A stretch of 64,000 nt of DNA from Algoriphagus oliviformis (GTDB lineage: Bacteria; Bacteroidota; Bacteroidia; Cytophagales; Cyclobacteriaceae), in NCBI RefSeq assembly GCF_017254915.1, contig NZ_JAFKCT010000008.1, positions 124,001 through 188,000 of the forward strand, read 5' to 3'. The notes under the pieces are model-generated. The model did no database searches, was not told where the DNA came from, and saw nothing but the letters and a program-made list of their open reading frames with translations. Numbering within the stretch: the stretch's first letter is position 1; each line of letters begins with the position of its first letter. The position numbers and the translations under genes were made by a program. This document shows, one piece after another, positions 26,201 through 32,785 of this stretch.

Positions 26201-26519
26201 GTTCGGTCAGTGTCCTTTCGTCCGGCGTCATATTCACATCGATGACGCTGCGGCTTCCTACCACCTGCTCTATCGCAGAGTAGCCGATAAAAGAAAATAC
26301 CAGGGTAGCCTGGTCGTTTGCAACACTGAGGGAATACTTTCCGTCAATGTCAGTGGCGGTTCCGGTGGTAGTGCCTTTCACAAGGACCGAAACCCCCGGA
26401 AGCCCTACCCCAAACTCGTCTAGAACCGTACCCGACACGGTTTTTTGCGCATAGGCAGCACCCGCGGATAGGACTAAGAGCGTGAGGCACACACTTAGAG
26501 TTTTGTAAACATTTTTCAT
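23235..26519 (-). CDS. SusC/RagA-family TonB-linked outer-membrane transporter
   Basis: 1094 residues from the ATG at 26519 (signal peptide MKNVYKTLSVCLTLLVLSAG...AYA). Order: carboxypeptidase-D-like regulatory domain (about 30-100, VSGTVLDEFGVGLPGVSVLVKG), a TonB-box-like linker (TLTELVVTGYS), the plug (about 115-230, VEQTLQGRVSGVTV, VRGFG, PLYIVDG, IYGARAANGVI), then a 22-strand barrel ending GWTFGLNLSF. No N-terminal STN domain, so no direct anti-sigma signalling. Imports a substrate bound by the SusD protein. No enzyme genes are next to it except the FG-GAP protein, so it is not a classical polysaccharide-utilisation locus. Confidence 0.95.
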   Translation of the reverse strand: MKNVYKTLSVCLTLLVLSAGAAYAQKTVSGTVLDEFGVGLPGVSVLVKGTTTGTATDIDGKYSLSVANDQATLVFSFIGYSAIEQVVGSRSVIDVNMTPDERTLTELVVTGYSIDSRRETTGAIATVDPRDLTVIPTGNVEQTLQGRVSGVTVITNGQPGTSSIIRVRGFGAFGGNEPLYIVDGLPTGSTDFLNPDDIESTTVLKDAAAASIYGARAANGVIVYTTKRGARNKKLRVDYNGMYGVTDPGKGLDMMNPQDFATYTWLAETNTARINGVPAKYEHPQFGTGTSPVMPYYLSMISQDAEGNLTVVSGQPGPLSAAQIEQQREWYNIDPTKGTVRQLTRAMTGEGTDWYDALTAPAPLHRHSLGFNGGSETSRFFVGLGMQEQEGIMSNNTFSRYSLRANSEFDVTKRIRIGQNFQGTYLQRLGQTGGEGGRGVSRDENDILQAFRMPSIIPVYDEFGGYAGTASRGFNNPRNPIANRDGIADNRNFNAAAFGNIYGEWDIIDDLTFRTSIGGQYNNYYYWNYTRLQYENSENNSAFGYGEGSGFSFGWTFTNTLAWKKKIDLHSFDVLLGQEALNTGSGRTIDAVGQNPFSQDPDFITISNLPVGTRQVNSSQFKGVNFASYFGQVKYTYNDKYIVSAVVRRDGSSRFGENSRYGVFPAFSAAWRISSESFLQGATWIDDMKVRGGWGQMGNSNNVDPNNQYSLFGGNVGASSYDITGSNSGAVIGFRRSRIGNPDAKWETAVTQNIGVDGTFFNGRLDVIFDWWKKDTKDLLFQVPIPLTAGSPQNVSAPAVNVGEMLNRGLDFLVSTRGNLSTDLTYELAVNGSFLKNEVVALSGDLEFITSPNANPSFRGIEPIRNAVGQPLSSFFGYNVIGLFRDEEDVNSHAAQPGKAPGRFKFEDVNGDGSITPDDRVFMGSPVADFTGGLNFTLGYKGFDLSAYLYTSIGNEIFNQSKWFTDFFQTFEGAAISERLKDAWTPENLDATIPIVERTANFSTSDVSNSFYVEDGSYLRLQNLTLGYSAPASLLQKWKMERARVFASVNNLFTITGYEGLDPQVGGNADLTFGIDVGNYPVTRGWTFGLNLSF

Positions 26520-26747
26520 AAACATAGATAGATTGGGTAACAAGGTTAATCTTAAAAACTTGTTAGTTAATTGATTATGCAATCGTTTTCGATTGTTCTC
26601 AAAATAAAAGCAACAGACCTTGGCTTGACTGTCAAGCCACTATCGCGATTATACCTTGGTCGGTCGACCAGCTTAAAGAACCAGTAGGTTTGAGTGCATC
26701 GGGTGATGCTGATTGGGAGAGGGAATTCGTCTAAGTAAAATAGATCA

Positions 26748-26830
26748 TAGGCTTGAATTTTGGGTTTAATTGTTATTTCTTAACCGTCAATGTTAAATAA
26801 TCTAAAACAAAATTCAAACCCGAAAGCCTA
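26748..26830 (-). promoter_or_regulatory. Long imperfect hairpin in the susC leader
   Basis: TAGGCTTGAATTTTG (26748-26762) pairs with CAAAATTCAA (26808-26817) and, after a bulge, AAGCCTA (26824-26830). The loop is about 45 bases. If the upstream promoter is right, this folds in the 5' leader of the susC mRNA. Confidence 0.5.
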
Positions 26831-26957
26831 AATAAAATTAGGAAATCAATCTATTTGACAATAGATTCTAATGCATACGCCCTAAAAAAAAAAATTTAAA
26901 TTTTAACCCATTGCAAAAAATCAAACAGTAAGCCCGATATTTTGCAAAGATGGACAG

Positions 26958-26988
26958 CAAAACTATTGTCTTATTATTTTTTTTTCAA
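26958..26988 (-). promoter_or_regulatory. Candidate promoter of the susC-susD operon
   Basis: On the minus strand: TTG (26988-26986), 20 bases, TAGTTTTG (26965-26958). It fits the Bacteroidota consensus and would give a leader of about 430 bases before the susC ATG at 26519. Only about 10 bases from the stop of the upstream gene. The spacing supports it; the long leader needs experiment. Confidence 0.45.
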
Positions 26989-26997
26989 TGCAATGCC

Positions 26998-28770
26998 CTA
27001 GTTGCTGTCCAAGTTGGCGAAAAAGTCGGGACTGCTTCTCAGCTCCTCAAAAAGCGGATCCTGAAATGCCCGCTCTGAAAGTTGCCTGTTGGCCGCTATG
27101 GCTTTTTTCAACTGGATCATCGCGATCTCCTGCTGTCCTCCGGCCGCCGCTATCATCGCCAGCCCGTAGTAGCCGTAGCCAAAGCTCCTCCCCTGCACCA
27201 CCGACTCTTCAAAAGCCATGTTGGCACTGGGATAGTCTCCGATCATGTAATAGGCCAAGCCCTTGTTGAAAAAATCCTTGGGGTCGGTAAAGCGGTAGTC
27301 AAAACGAAGCGTCGCCAGCTTGTAGTCACCCCGGAGTATGTCCAAGGCCCCTCTGAGTGCCTCATTGTGTTGCAGAAAGTCCGGATTGAGCGTGAGCGTC
27401 GACGCGTCGGACAGTTTCTTGTACGCAGTCCAATAATCCCCCATCAGCGCCAAGACTTGGCCTTGGTTGTGAAGGGTCTGAGGCGTGGGTTCGATCCGAT
27501 AGGCTTGGGTCAGCAGCCTGAGCGCCTCCTCCCAAAGCACTTCCTTGGATCCTTGGTCGAGCGTCCGCTGAGCCTGTCGCATACGCACCACCGCCATGTT
27601 GTTGTAGGGAAGTGGGGAGCGGAAAAACTCGGTCATCTTGGAGTAGATCGTTGCCTTCTCCTCTATGCTTTGGGTAGCTTCCGCAGCCAGCGTCCATTCC
27701 TCAAAGGACAAGGCATTCGTCCCGTCGTTTTTGGAAAGCGCCTCTTTCAGCTTCATAGACTGCTGCAAATCCAGCCCTGTGAGAGGCTTGGAGGTGATCT
27801 CCACCTTTGCCGCACGCAGCATGGGATAGAGATCTTGGGCGACTTGGGAATACCCGGGGATTTTCTTGAGCCGCTCGCTCTGCTCCAAGTAGGTTTCCTG
27901 GTTCATCAACACGGCATAGAGCTCATCCTTGCGATTGGTGGAGATACCCTTGTAGTCCCTGAGCAGAAGCCGCAGGTCAAACCAATCGTTGCGGCGCGAA
28001 TCCATTTTCAGCTGGGACTGGGGCAGTCGGGCAACCCGAGCCCCCAGCGTCTTTCTGACCGACTCCGCCCGATTCATGCCTAGGGCGCTGTTTTTCCCCT
28101 CAGAAGCCTCCGGCGACTGCAGGCCGGTGATCTTTAGCTCCTGCACGTCTGGATTGGATTCCAGAAAGGCATCCAACTTCTTCAGCATGGCGGAATTGGC
28201 CGAGCTGGTCTTGTAGGTAGAGGAGCCCGGGTCAAAAAGAAACAAAAACTCCTCATTTCGCACCACTTCCCTATCCAGTGCGCCCGAGGTGATAAAAAGC
28301 CCGACGACGGGAATGGGCTCATCTGGATACACTTCCCCCAGCTTGACCATGAGTTGGGGGGCGATGATGCCCTTGGCGAGAATCTGACGCTCAAAGGGTG
28401 GCCGCTCCTCTTTCTTTCCTTGGTAGAAAAACACCTCCAGCGTCGCCCCGGCCATCCAAGGCTCAAATTTCAGGGAGTAGCTTCCCTCGTACTTGTAGTT
28501 CGCGACCTGCCGCTTCAGCTCCAGCTCGCCCAGCTCCAGCTGCTCGCCCTCCGAATGGAAACTCAGCGTCACTTTTGGATTCTTCGGGGAGAGGACCGAC
28601 TCGATCGGGATAGTGCCCTTGACGGTGAAGCGGACTGAGTCACCTTCCAGCTTGAGTTTGGCTGGCTTCAGCTCCACATCCTGTAAAAATTTGTTTTCAG
28701 GCACCATTATTGATTTTGAAAACAAGGATTGGCTCGAAAGTAAAATTAAGATGAACAGGATGTTAAACAT
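26998..28770 (-). CDS. Secreted TPR protein with OmpA-like segment
   Basis: 590 residues from the ATG at 28770 (signal peptide MFNILFILILLSSQSLFSKS); an in-frame ATG at 28806 would add 12 polar residues. N-terminal half is beta-rich (about 20-180). A segment near 200-290 (VQELKITGLQSPEA, then LGMNRAESVRKTLG) resembles the peptidoglycan-binding OmpA fold but is divergent. The C-terminal third has tetratricopeptide repeats (EEALRLLTQAYRIEPTPQTLHNQG; FFNKGLAYYMIGDYPSANMAFEESV, each seen as helix pairs). Likely a periplasmic or outer-membrane scaffold. No partner is encoded next to it. Function unknown. Confidence 0.72.
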   Translation of the reverse strand: MFNILFILILLSSQSLFSKSIMVPENKFLQDVELKPAKLKLEGDSVRFTVKGTIPIESVLSPKNPKVTLSFHSEGEQLELGELELKRQVANYKYEGSYSLKFEPWMAGATLEVFFYQGKKEERPPFERQILAKGIIAPQLMVKLGEVYPDEPIPVVGLFITSGALDREVVRNEEFLFLFDPGSSTYKTSSANSAMLKKLDAFLESNPDVQELKITGLQSPEASEGKNSALGMNRAESVRKTLGARVARLPQSQLKMDSRRNDWFDLRLLLRDYKGISTNRKDELYAVLMNQETYLEQSERLKKIPGYSQVAQDLYPMLRAAKVEITSKPLTGLDLQQSMKLKEALSKNDGTNALSFEEWTLAAEATQSIEEKATIYSKMTEFFRSPLPYNNMAVVRMRQAQRTLDQGSKEVLWEEALRLLTQAYRIEPTPQTLHNQGQVLALMGDYWTAYKKLSDASTLTLNPDFLQHNEALRGALDILRGDYKLATLRFDYRFTDPKDFFNKGLAYYMIGDYPSANMAFEESVVQGRSFGYGYYGLAMIAAAGGQQEIAMIQLKKAIAANRQLSERAFQDPLFEELRSSPDFFANLDSN

Positions 28771-28842
28771 TCTGTTATTATATTGATTTGTAAATTTCAA
28801 ATCCATTTTCTGCTAATTTTAGACCGAAAATACTACTGCGCT

Positions 28843-29061
28843 ATGGAAAAACTGAAACTGTTCTTTGAAGAGAGGGCCTTCGGGGTCTGTTCTCGATTGG
28901 GCGAGAAACTTCACTTTCCCATCGACAGCATCCGCCTGTTTTTCATCTATTCTTCCTTTGTCACGCTAGGCTCGCCGATCATCATCTATGTCAGCATGGC
29001 CATGATGATGAAGATCAGAAAGTACTTCCGCAAGATGAACAATCCCGTGCTCTTTGACTAA
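28843..29061 (+). CDS. PspC-domain membrane protein
   Basis: 72 residues from the ATG at 28843. N-terminal segment FGVCSRLGEKLHFPIDSIRLFFIYSSFVTLGSPIIIYV (read in two parts: GVCSRLGEKLHFP and SIRLFFIYSSFVTLG) matches the PspC domain, a small single-helix protein of the phage-shock envelope-stress response. Followed by a short basic tail KIRKYFRKMNNPVLFD. In Bacteroidota such proteins are often free-standing, without pspABD. The divergent spacer to the TPR gene is 72 bases. Its stop shares CTAA with the convergent glycosyltransferase. Confidence 0.78.
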   Translation: MEKLKLFFEERAFGVCSRLGEKLHFPIDSIRLFFIYSSFVTLGSPIIIYVSMAMMMKIRKYFRKMNNPVLFD

Positions 29062-30059
29062 AGCTTTGTGAAAACCCGCTTTCCAAGGACCAGGTAATTC
29101 CAAAATATAAACCGAACCGGGCCGGAACTGGACTTTTCCATTTCCGGCTTTTTTGTGGCCTTTTCCATAGCCCCCATGCCGGTAAAGAAATCCACGTATG
29201 CCTGCCACACCGCCCGGGCAAAATCCCTTTTCCCCCGAAACAGATAGCCCAGCGCCGCGGCGATTTCCAGAAAGGACTTAGCCACAACTATTCCAAAAAA
29301 CCGGATAGCGGCAACATTCTTGTAAACCATCCGCAGACTATTGCGGATATTCAGATAGAGCTTGCGGGCATTCCCGCGATCCAATGTCGCCCCTCCTTGG
29401 TGAAAAACCGTCACCAAACCCAGGTACCCGATCTTTCTGCCCGCGCTTCTAAGCCTCCAGCAGAGATCGATCTCTTCCATGTGGGCAAAAAAATGCGCAT
29501 CAAATCCGCCCTGTGAAAAAAAATCCACCGACCGAATCGCCAGGCAGGCACCCGAGGCCCAATCTACCTCCACCGAGTCGTCGTATTGACCTCGATCCTG
29601 CTCGATGGTCTCCCAGATCCGACCCCGGCAATAGGGATAGCCCAAGTGGTCGAGATACCCTCCCCCAGCTCCGGCGTAGTCAAAAGAGCGACGGTCTTGC
29701 CACGACAGGATCTTCGGCTGAAGCGCGGCATGCCCCGGATTTTGATCCAGCCAGGAGACCAGATCGGCATCCCAGCCGGCAGTCACTTCCACGTCCGAAT
29801 TGAGGAGGATAAAATACTCGTAGCGTCCCTTCAGCTCCTCCAGCCCCCAGTTATAGCCTCCCGCATAGCCAAAGTTGGCATCCAGCTGTATCCGCTGGAC
29901 GCTTGGATAGGCTGATTTCAAAAAGTCCACGGAATCATCCGTGCTGGCATTGTCCACCACCCAGCAGTCATGCCGGCTATGCAGTAGCACAGAAGGCAAA
30001 AAGGTAGGCAGCACCTGCCTACCGTTGTAATTGAGGATGACGATCGCCGCCTTTTTCAT
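29058..30059 (-). CDS. Family 2 glycosyltransferase
   Basis: 333 residues from the ATG at 30059. GT-A fold: AAIVILNYNGRQVLPTFLPS, VVDNASTDDSVDFL (donor-binding Asp), NFGYAGGYNWGLEEL, and the metal-binding DXD as LLNSDVEV. The acceptor region ASGACLAIRSVDF and HMEEIDLCWRLR (catalytic ED motif) are intact. It resembles the rhamnosyl/other sugar transferases used for surface polysaccharides (WbbL-like). The C-terminal about 80 residues contain a hydrophobic stretch near FGIVVAKSFLEIAAALGYLF that could anchor it to the membrane. No other polysaccharide gene lies nearby. Overlaps the PspC gene's stop by four bases. Confidence 0.9.
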   Translation of the reverse strand: MKKAAIVILNYNGRQVLPTFLPSVLLHSRHDCWVVDNASTDDSVDFLKSAYPSVQRIQLDANFGYAGGYNWGLEELKGRYEYFILLNSDVEVTAGWDADLVSWLDQNPGHAALQPKILSWQDRRSFDYAGAGGGYLDHLGYPYCRGRIWETIEQDRGQYDDSVEVDWASGACLAIRSVDFFSQGGFDAHFFAHMEEIDLCWRLRSAGRKIGYLGLVTVFHQGGATLDRGNARKLYLNIRNSLRMVYKNVAAIRFFGIVVAKSFLEIAAALGYLFRGKRDFARAVWQAYVDFFTGMGAMEKATKKPEMEKSSSGPVRFIFWNYLVLGKRVFTKL

Positions 30060-30122
30060 CAAGTCAATAGTCGCTTCACAGTGTCCAATCAATCGGCACT
30101 TCGTATTAGATCAAGGGCGATT

Positions 30123-30458
30123 TCACCCAAACATACTTCCCAGATCCATACCTGGAATGTTTGGCAGCATGCCTTCGGTTGCCTTTTTCATCTCAGCCTT
30201 GATCTTCACTTCTATAGCTTCCATGGCCTTGTTGGTGGCAGCTACGACTAGATCGCTGAGCATCTCTTTGTCTTTTGGGGTCAAAAGCGACTCGTCCATC
30301 TCGATTTTGAGGACTTTGCGGTCCCCGTTGACAAAGACCCTGACCAGGCCTGCGCCGGACTCGCCCTCGGCAGTGAGCAGCACCAGCTTGGACTGCGCTT
30401 CCTTGATTTTTGCCTGGGCTTCCTTCACCTTGCCCATCATTCCCATGATATCAAACAT
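30123..30458 (-). CDS. YbaB/EbfC-family nucleoid-associated protein
   Basis: 111 residues. Forms a dimer that binds DNA. Typical order: MFDIMGMMGKVKEAQAKIKEAQSK coiled helix, then LVLLTAEGESGAGLVRVFVNGDRKVLKIEMDESLL (read as ESGAGLVRVFVNGD) and the C-terminal DLVVAATNKAMEAIEVKIKAEM helix with a Met/Gly-rich tail. Usually next to dnaX and recR in other bacteria; here it is upstream of the glycosyltransferase (63 bases), which is not informative. Length as expected. Confidence 0.93.
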   Translation of the reverse strand: MFDIMGMMGKVKEAQAKIKEAQSKLVLLTAEGESGAGLVRVFVNGDRKVLKIEMDESLLTPKDKEMLSDLVVAATNKAMEAIEVKIKAEMKKATEGMLPNIPGMDLGSMFG

Positions 30459-30648
30459 AGCCTGATTTTTATTTATAAATAAAGTTGTTTCTACTTAAGT
30501 ACCAGCTTTTTGACCGGTAATACCCGCTTTTGCGCGCGGGTAAACTATTACATTTCAAGTTGTCCCGACGCTAAAAATCCTCGGGAAATTTCGGCTATCT
30601 TTTATAGGCCTTACGTATGACTCATTGACGATCAACCCTTTCAACCCT

Positions 30649-30930
30649 ATGAATACTATTGTCTTAATCTCCAAGGAACAAATTCCGCAACTGACTTTTG
30701 GAAACAAGGAAGTCATCTCCGATGCCGATGCCAGAAACGAACGACTGCACAGTCTCTATCGCTCCCAAACGCTCGGAAACCTGCTCCAAACCAAGGTCAA
30801 AATCACTTTTGAAGCCGCCGACGAACAGGTCTATGTGGTGGACACCACAGTCTGGGCAGTCGGCAACCGATTTATCTCCCTAAAAGGCGGGATATTCCTA
30901 CCCATCCACGCCATCCATCATGTAGACTAG
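30649..30930 (+). CDS. Small conserved protein of unknown function
   Basis: 93 residues from the ATG at 30649 (the TTG at 30625 in frame is less likely). Mixed alpha/beta composition: MNTIVLISKEQIPQLTFG, then DADARNERLHSLYRSQTLGNLLQTKVKITFEAADEQVYVVDTTVWAVGN (RNERLHSLYRSQTLGN as the core) and SLKGGIFLPIHAIHHVD. The 'lysine-free, HH-ending' beta region suggests a small single-domain cytoplasmic protein. I recognise it only as a recurring Bacteroidota hypothetical protein; no function is proposed. Its stop TAG shares CTAG with the hisS stop. Confidence 0.7.
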   Translation: MNTIVLISKEQIPQLTFGNKEVISDADARNERLHSLYRSQTLGNLLQTKVKITFEAADEQVYVVDTTVWAVGNRFISLKGGIFLPIHAIHHVD

Positions 30931-32288
30931 GCAAGTGCCGCCAAAACCTCCGGCAGGGTCATTTTGTCTTGCTCGCCCGTGGCCATGTTCTTTACGGAAA
31001 CCGTCCCGGTACTGATCTCTTCGCTTCCGCACACCCCGACAAAAGGCACTCCCTTCTTGTTGGCAAAATCGAACTGCTTCTGGATTTTCACCGGATTAGG
31101 ATAGATCTCCGTTTTGATTCCCGCATTTCGGAATTCGTTCAGCAAGCCCAGCGCATAGTCGAAGCCCGCCTGGTCGAAATACGCCAACAGGAGTCGTGTG
31201 CTGCTGTGGCTTTCCGCCGGGAAAAGCCCCAACTCGTCCAGCACATCATAAAGCCGGTCCACGCCAAAGGAGAACCCAACACCGGACACGCCAGGAAGCC
31301 CAAAGACTCCCGTGAGGTTGTCGTATCTACCTCCACCACTCACCGAGCCGATGGAGACATGGTTTACTTTCACTTCGAAAATCGCCCCGGTATAGTAGGA
31401 CAGCCCTCGCGCGAGCATGATGTCAAAGTCCACATGCGCCAGATCCTGGCCCATTTTTTCCAAGATCCCAAAGACCTCCTCCAGTTCCTCCACGCCTTTC
31501 AGACCGGTGTCGGAGCTTTTCAGGAAATCTTTCAGAAACTCCAGCTTTCCAGCCAGATCGCTTTCCAGGGCCACCAGCGGAGCGAGTTTGGCGACCGAGC
31601 TGGCTTCAAAGCCTCTTTGCGCCAGCTCCTCTTTCACCTTTTCCCAGCCGATCTTGTCCAGCTTGTCGATGGCCACGCAGAGCGGACCTTCTTTTCCCGC
31701 CTCTCCTATCGCCTCGGCGATGCCGGTGAGGATCTTTCGGTTGTTGATTTTGATGTTGTAATCTTGGAGGCTGAGCTTCGCAAAAACCCTTCGGATCATC
31801 AGGATGATTTCAGCTTCGCACACCAAGCTATCAGTCCCGACTACATCCGCATCGCACTGGTAAAACTCGCGATAGCGTCCCTTCTGCGGGCGATCCGCAC
31901 GCCACACAGGCTGGATCTGATAGCGTTTGAAGGGAAAAGTCAGTTCGTTGCGATTCATCACCACGTAGCGGGCAAAGGGAACCGTCAAGTCGTAGCGCAG
32001 GCCTTTTTCAGACACTTTGTTTAAAAGAGCAGCCGGGCCATTCCCCAAGTCTTCCGCTTTCACGTCTTTCGCAAAATCCCCGCTGTTGAGAATCTTGAAA
32101 AGCAGCTGATCACCCTCATCTCCATATTTGCCGGTCAGCGTGCTGAGATTTTCCATGGCGGGAGTCTCGATCTGCTGGTAGCCAAAAAGCTGAAAAGTCT
32201 CCTTGATGGTATCCAGGATGAAAGTTCTTCGGGCCATTTGCAGGGGGCCAAAATCTCGGGTGCCTTTGGGCAAACTCGGCTTTTGCAT
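30927..32288 (-). CDS. hisS: Histidyl-tRNA synthetase
   Basis: 453 residues from the ATG at 32288. Class II synthetase that charges tRNA-His. Motif 1 is TIKETFQLFGYQQIETPAMEN (read as FGYQQIETPAMEN), motif 2 FKRYQIQPVWRADRPQKGRYREF, the histidine-specific LARGLSYYTGAIFEV and motif 3 in FGVDRLYDVL. The C-terminal anticodon-binding domain (about 365-453) holds KKGVPFVGVCG. Full length. Overlaps the upstream convergent small gene by four bases. A CAAATTTA -7 box lies just upstream on the opposite strand. Confidence 0.96.
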   Translation of the reverse strand: MQKPSLPKGTRDFGPLQMARRTFILDTIKETFQLFGYQQIETPAMENLSTLTGKYGDEGDQLLFKILNSGDFAKDVKAEDLGNGPAALLNKVSEKGLRYDLTVPFARYVVMNRNELTFPFKRYQIQPVWRADRPQKGRYREFYQCDADVVGTDSLVCEAEIILMIRRVFAKLSLQDYNIKINNRKILTGIAEAIGEAGKEGPLCVAIDKLDKIGWEKVKEELAQRGFEASSVAKLAPLVALESDLAGKLEFLKDFLKSSDTGLKGVEELEEVFGILEKMGQDLAHVDFDIMLARGLSYYTGAIFEVKVNHVSIGSVSGGGRYDNLTGVFGLPGVSGVGFSFGVDRLYDVLDELGLFPAESHSSTRLLLAYFDQAGFDYALGLLNEFRNAGIKTEIYPNPVKIQKQFDFANKKGVPFVGVCGSEEISTGTVSVKNMATGEQDKMTLPEVLAALA

Positions 32289-32312
32289 GGGTGATTTTTG
32301 GTGAATGAGCTC

Positions 32313-32320
32313 CAAATTTA
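32313..32320 (-). promoter_or_regulatory. Candidate -7 box of hisS
   Basis: TAAATTTG on the minus strand, an exact TAnnTTTG, 25 bases before the hisS ATG. No matching -33 box at the expected distance, so the call is tentative. Confidence 0.35.
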
Positions 32321-32380
32321 TTCAAAAATCAGGAAAAGCCTGTCCGAAGTGCCGTTTTACTCCCGAATAAATTCAGGGGA

Positions 32381-32415
32381 TTTGTAGGCAAAGAAAAATT
32401 GTTTCCTTACTTTTG
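32381..32415 (+). promoter_or_regulatory. Promoter of the 47-residue basic protein gene
   Basis: TTTG at 32381-32384, 23 bases, TACTTTTG at 32408-32415, followed by GCGCTTCG. The box and its context (CTTACTTTTGCG) resemble those of rpsF and prs, which are strong housekeeping promoters. Leader about 33 bases to the ATG at 32455. Confidence 0.72.
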
Positions 32416-32454
32416 CGCTTCGTTTCGAATCCAAAAATTTAAACATATACAGCC

Positions 32455-32598
32455 ATGGCCGTTACCACACTCAAGAGAAAACTGAAAAGAAAAAGACAAA
32501 GCCAGACTGCTCGCGTGATCAAAATCAAGCAGTTGAGCGCTAAGCCAGTGATCAAAAACGTTGACGTAGAAGAGCTCAAAGCTTCTTTCGGCAAGTAA
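32455..32598 (+). CDS. 47-residue, very basic protein, possibly ribosome-associated
   Basis: ATG at 32455, stop at 32596-32598. The sequence starts MAVTTLKRKLKRKRQSQTAR and ends DVEELKASFGK: 11 Lys/Arg in the first 25 residues, then a short acidic tail. It has its own near-consensus promoter, a leader of about 33 bases, and a strong terminator 23 bases after the stop, the architecture of a highly expressed small housekeeping gene. Its composition is like small ribosomal proteins or an RNA/DNA-binding peptide; the family is not recognised. Placed between hisS and the hut cluster. Real by context; function not assigned. Confidence 0.7.
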   Translation: MAVTTLKRKLKRKRQSQTARVIKIKQLSAKPVIKNVDVEELKASFGK

Positions 32599-32620
32599 TC
32601 ACTCCTCTTTCGAAGATACT

Positions 32621-32649
32621 AAAGGCGGCCTATGGTCGCCTTTTTTTTT
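32621..32649 (+). terminator. Terminator of the 47-residue protein gene
   Basis: Stem AAAGGCG(G/A)CC / GGTCGCCTTT with a TAT loop, followed by T9. One of the strongest terminators of the window. Confidence 0.92.
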
Positions 32650-32673
32650 GCCCTGGCACATTCTCTTCGAATT

Positions 32674-32785
32674 AAAAACCATTGAAATGGTTTTTTTGTA
32701 CGTGCGTTCAATCCTCCATAGCCCACGGTTTAAACCGTGGGCTATGGAGTCCGAGACTCCAACGCACAAATGGCTTCAGCCATTT
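32674..32785. repeat. Composite REP-like element of three hairpins
   Basis: Three consecutive palindromes: AAAAACCATT-GA-AATGGTTTTT (32674-32695); a perfect 36-base palindrome with arms CTCCATAGCCCACGGTTT and AAACCGTGGGCTATGGAG (32714-32749); AAATGGCT-TC-AGCCATTT (32768-32785). The flanks CGTGCGTT (32701-32708) and AACGCAC (32761-32767) pair around the central hairpin. It overlaps the last codon of the LysR gene. The architecture is that of REP/BIME elements mobilised by RAYT transposases, but no RAYT gene is in the window. Confidence 0.75.

Larger units (their letters stand above)
26520..26997 (-). other. Long, structured leader/spacer upstream of susC
   Basis: 478 bases without a gene. It holds several dyads: CAATCG/CGATTG (26580-26595), GGCTTGAC/GTCAAGCC (26622-26638), TGGTCG/CGACCA near 26657-26670 and a long imperfect stem with arms 26748-26762 and 26808-26830. 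The distal end is very AT-rich (A11 near 26885). A candidate promoter lies at its far end. Confidence 0.6.
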
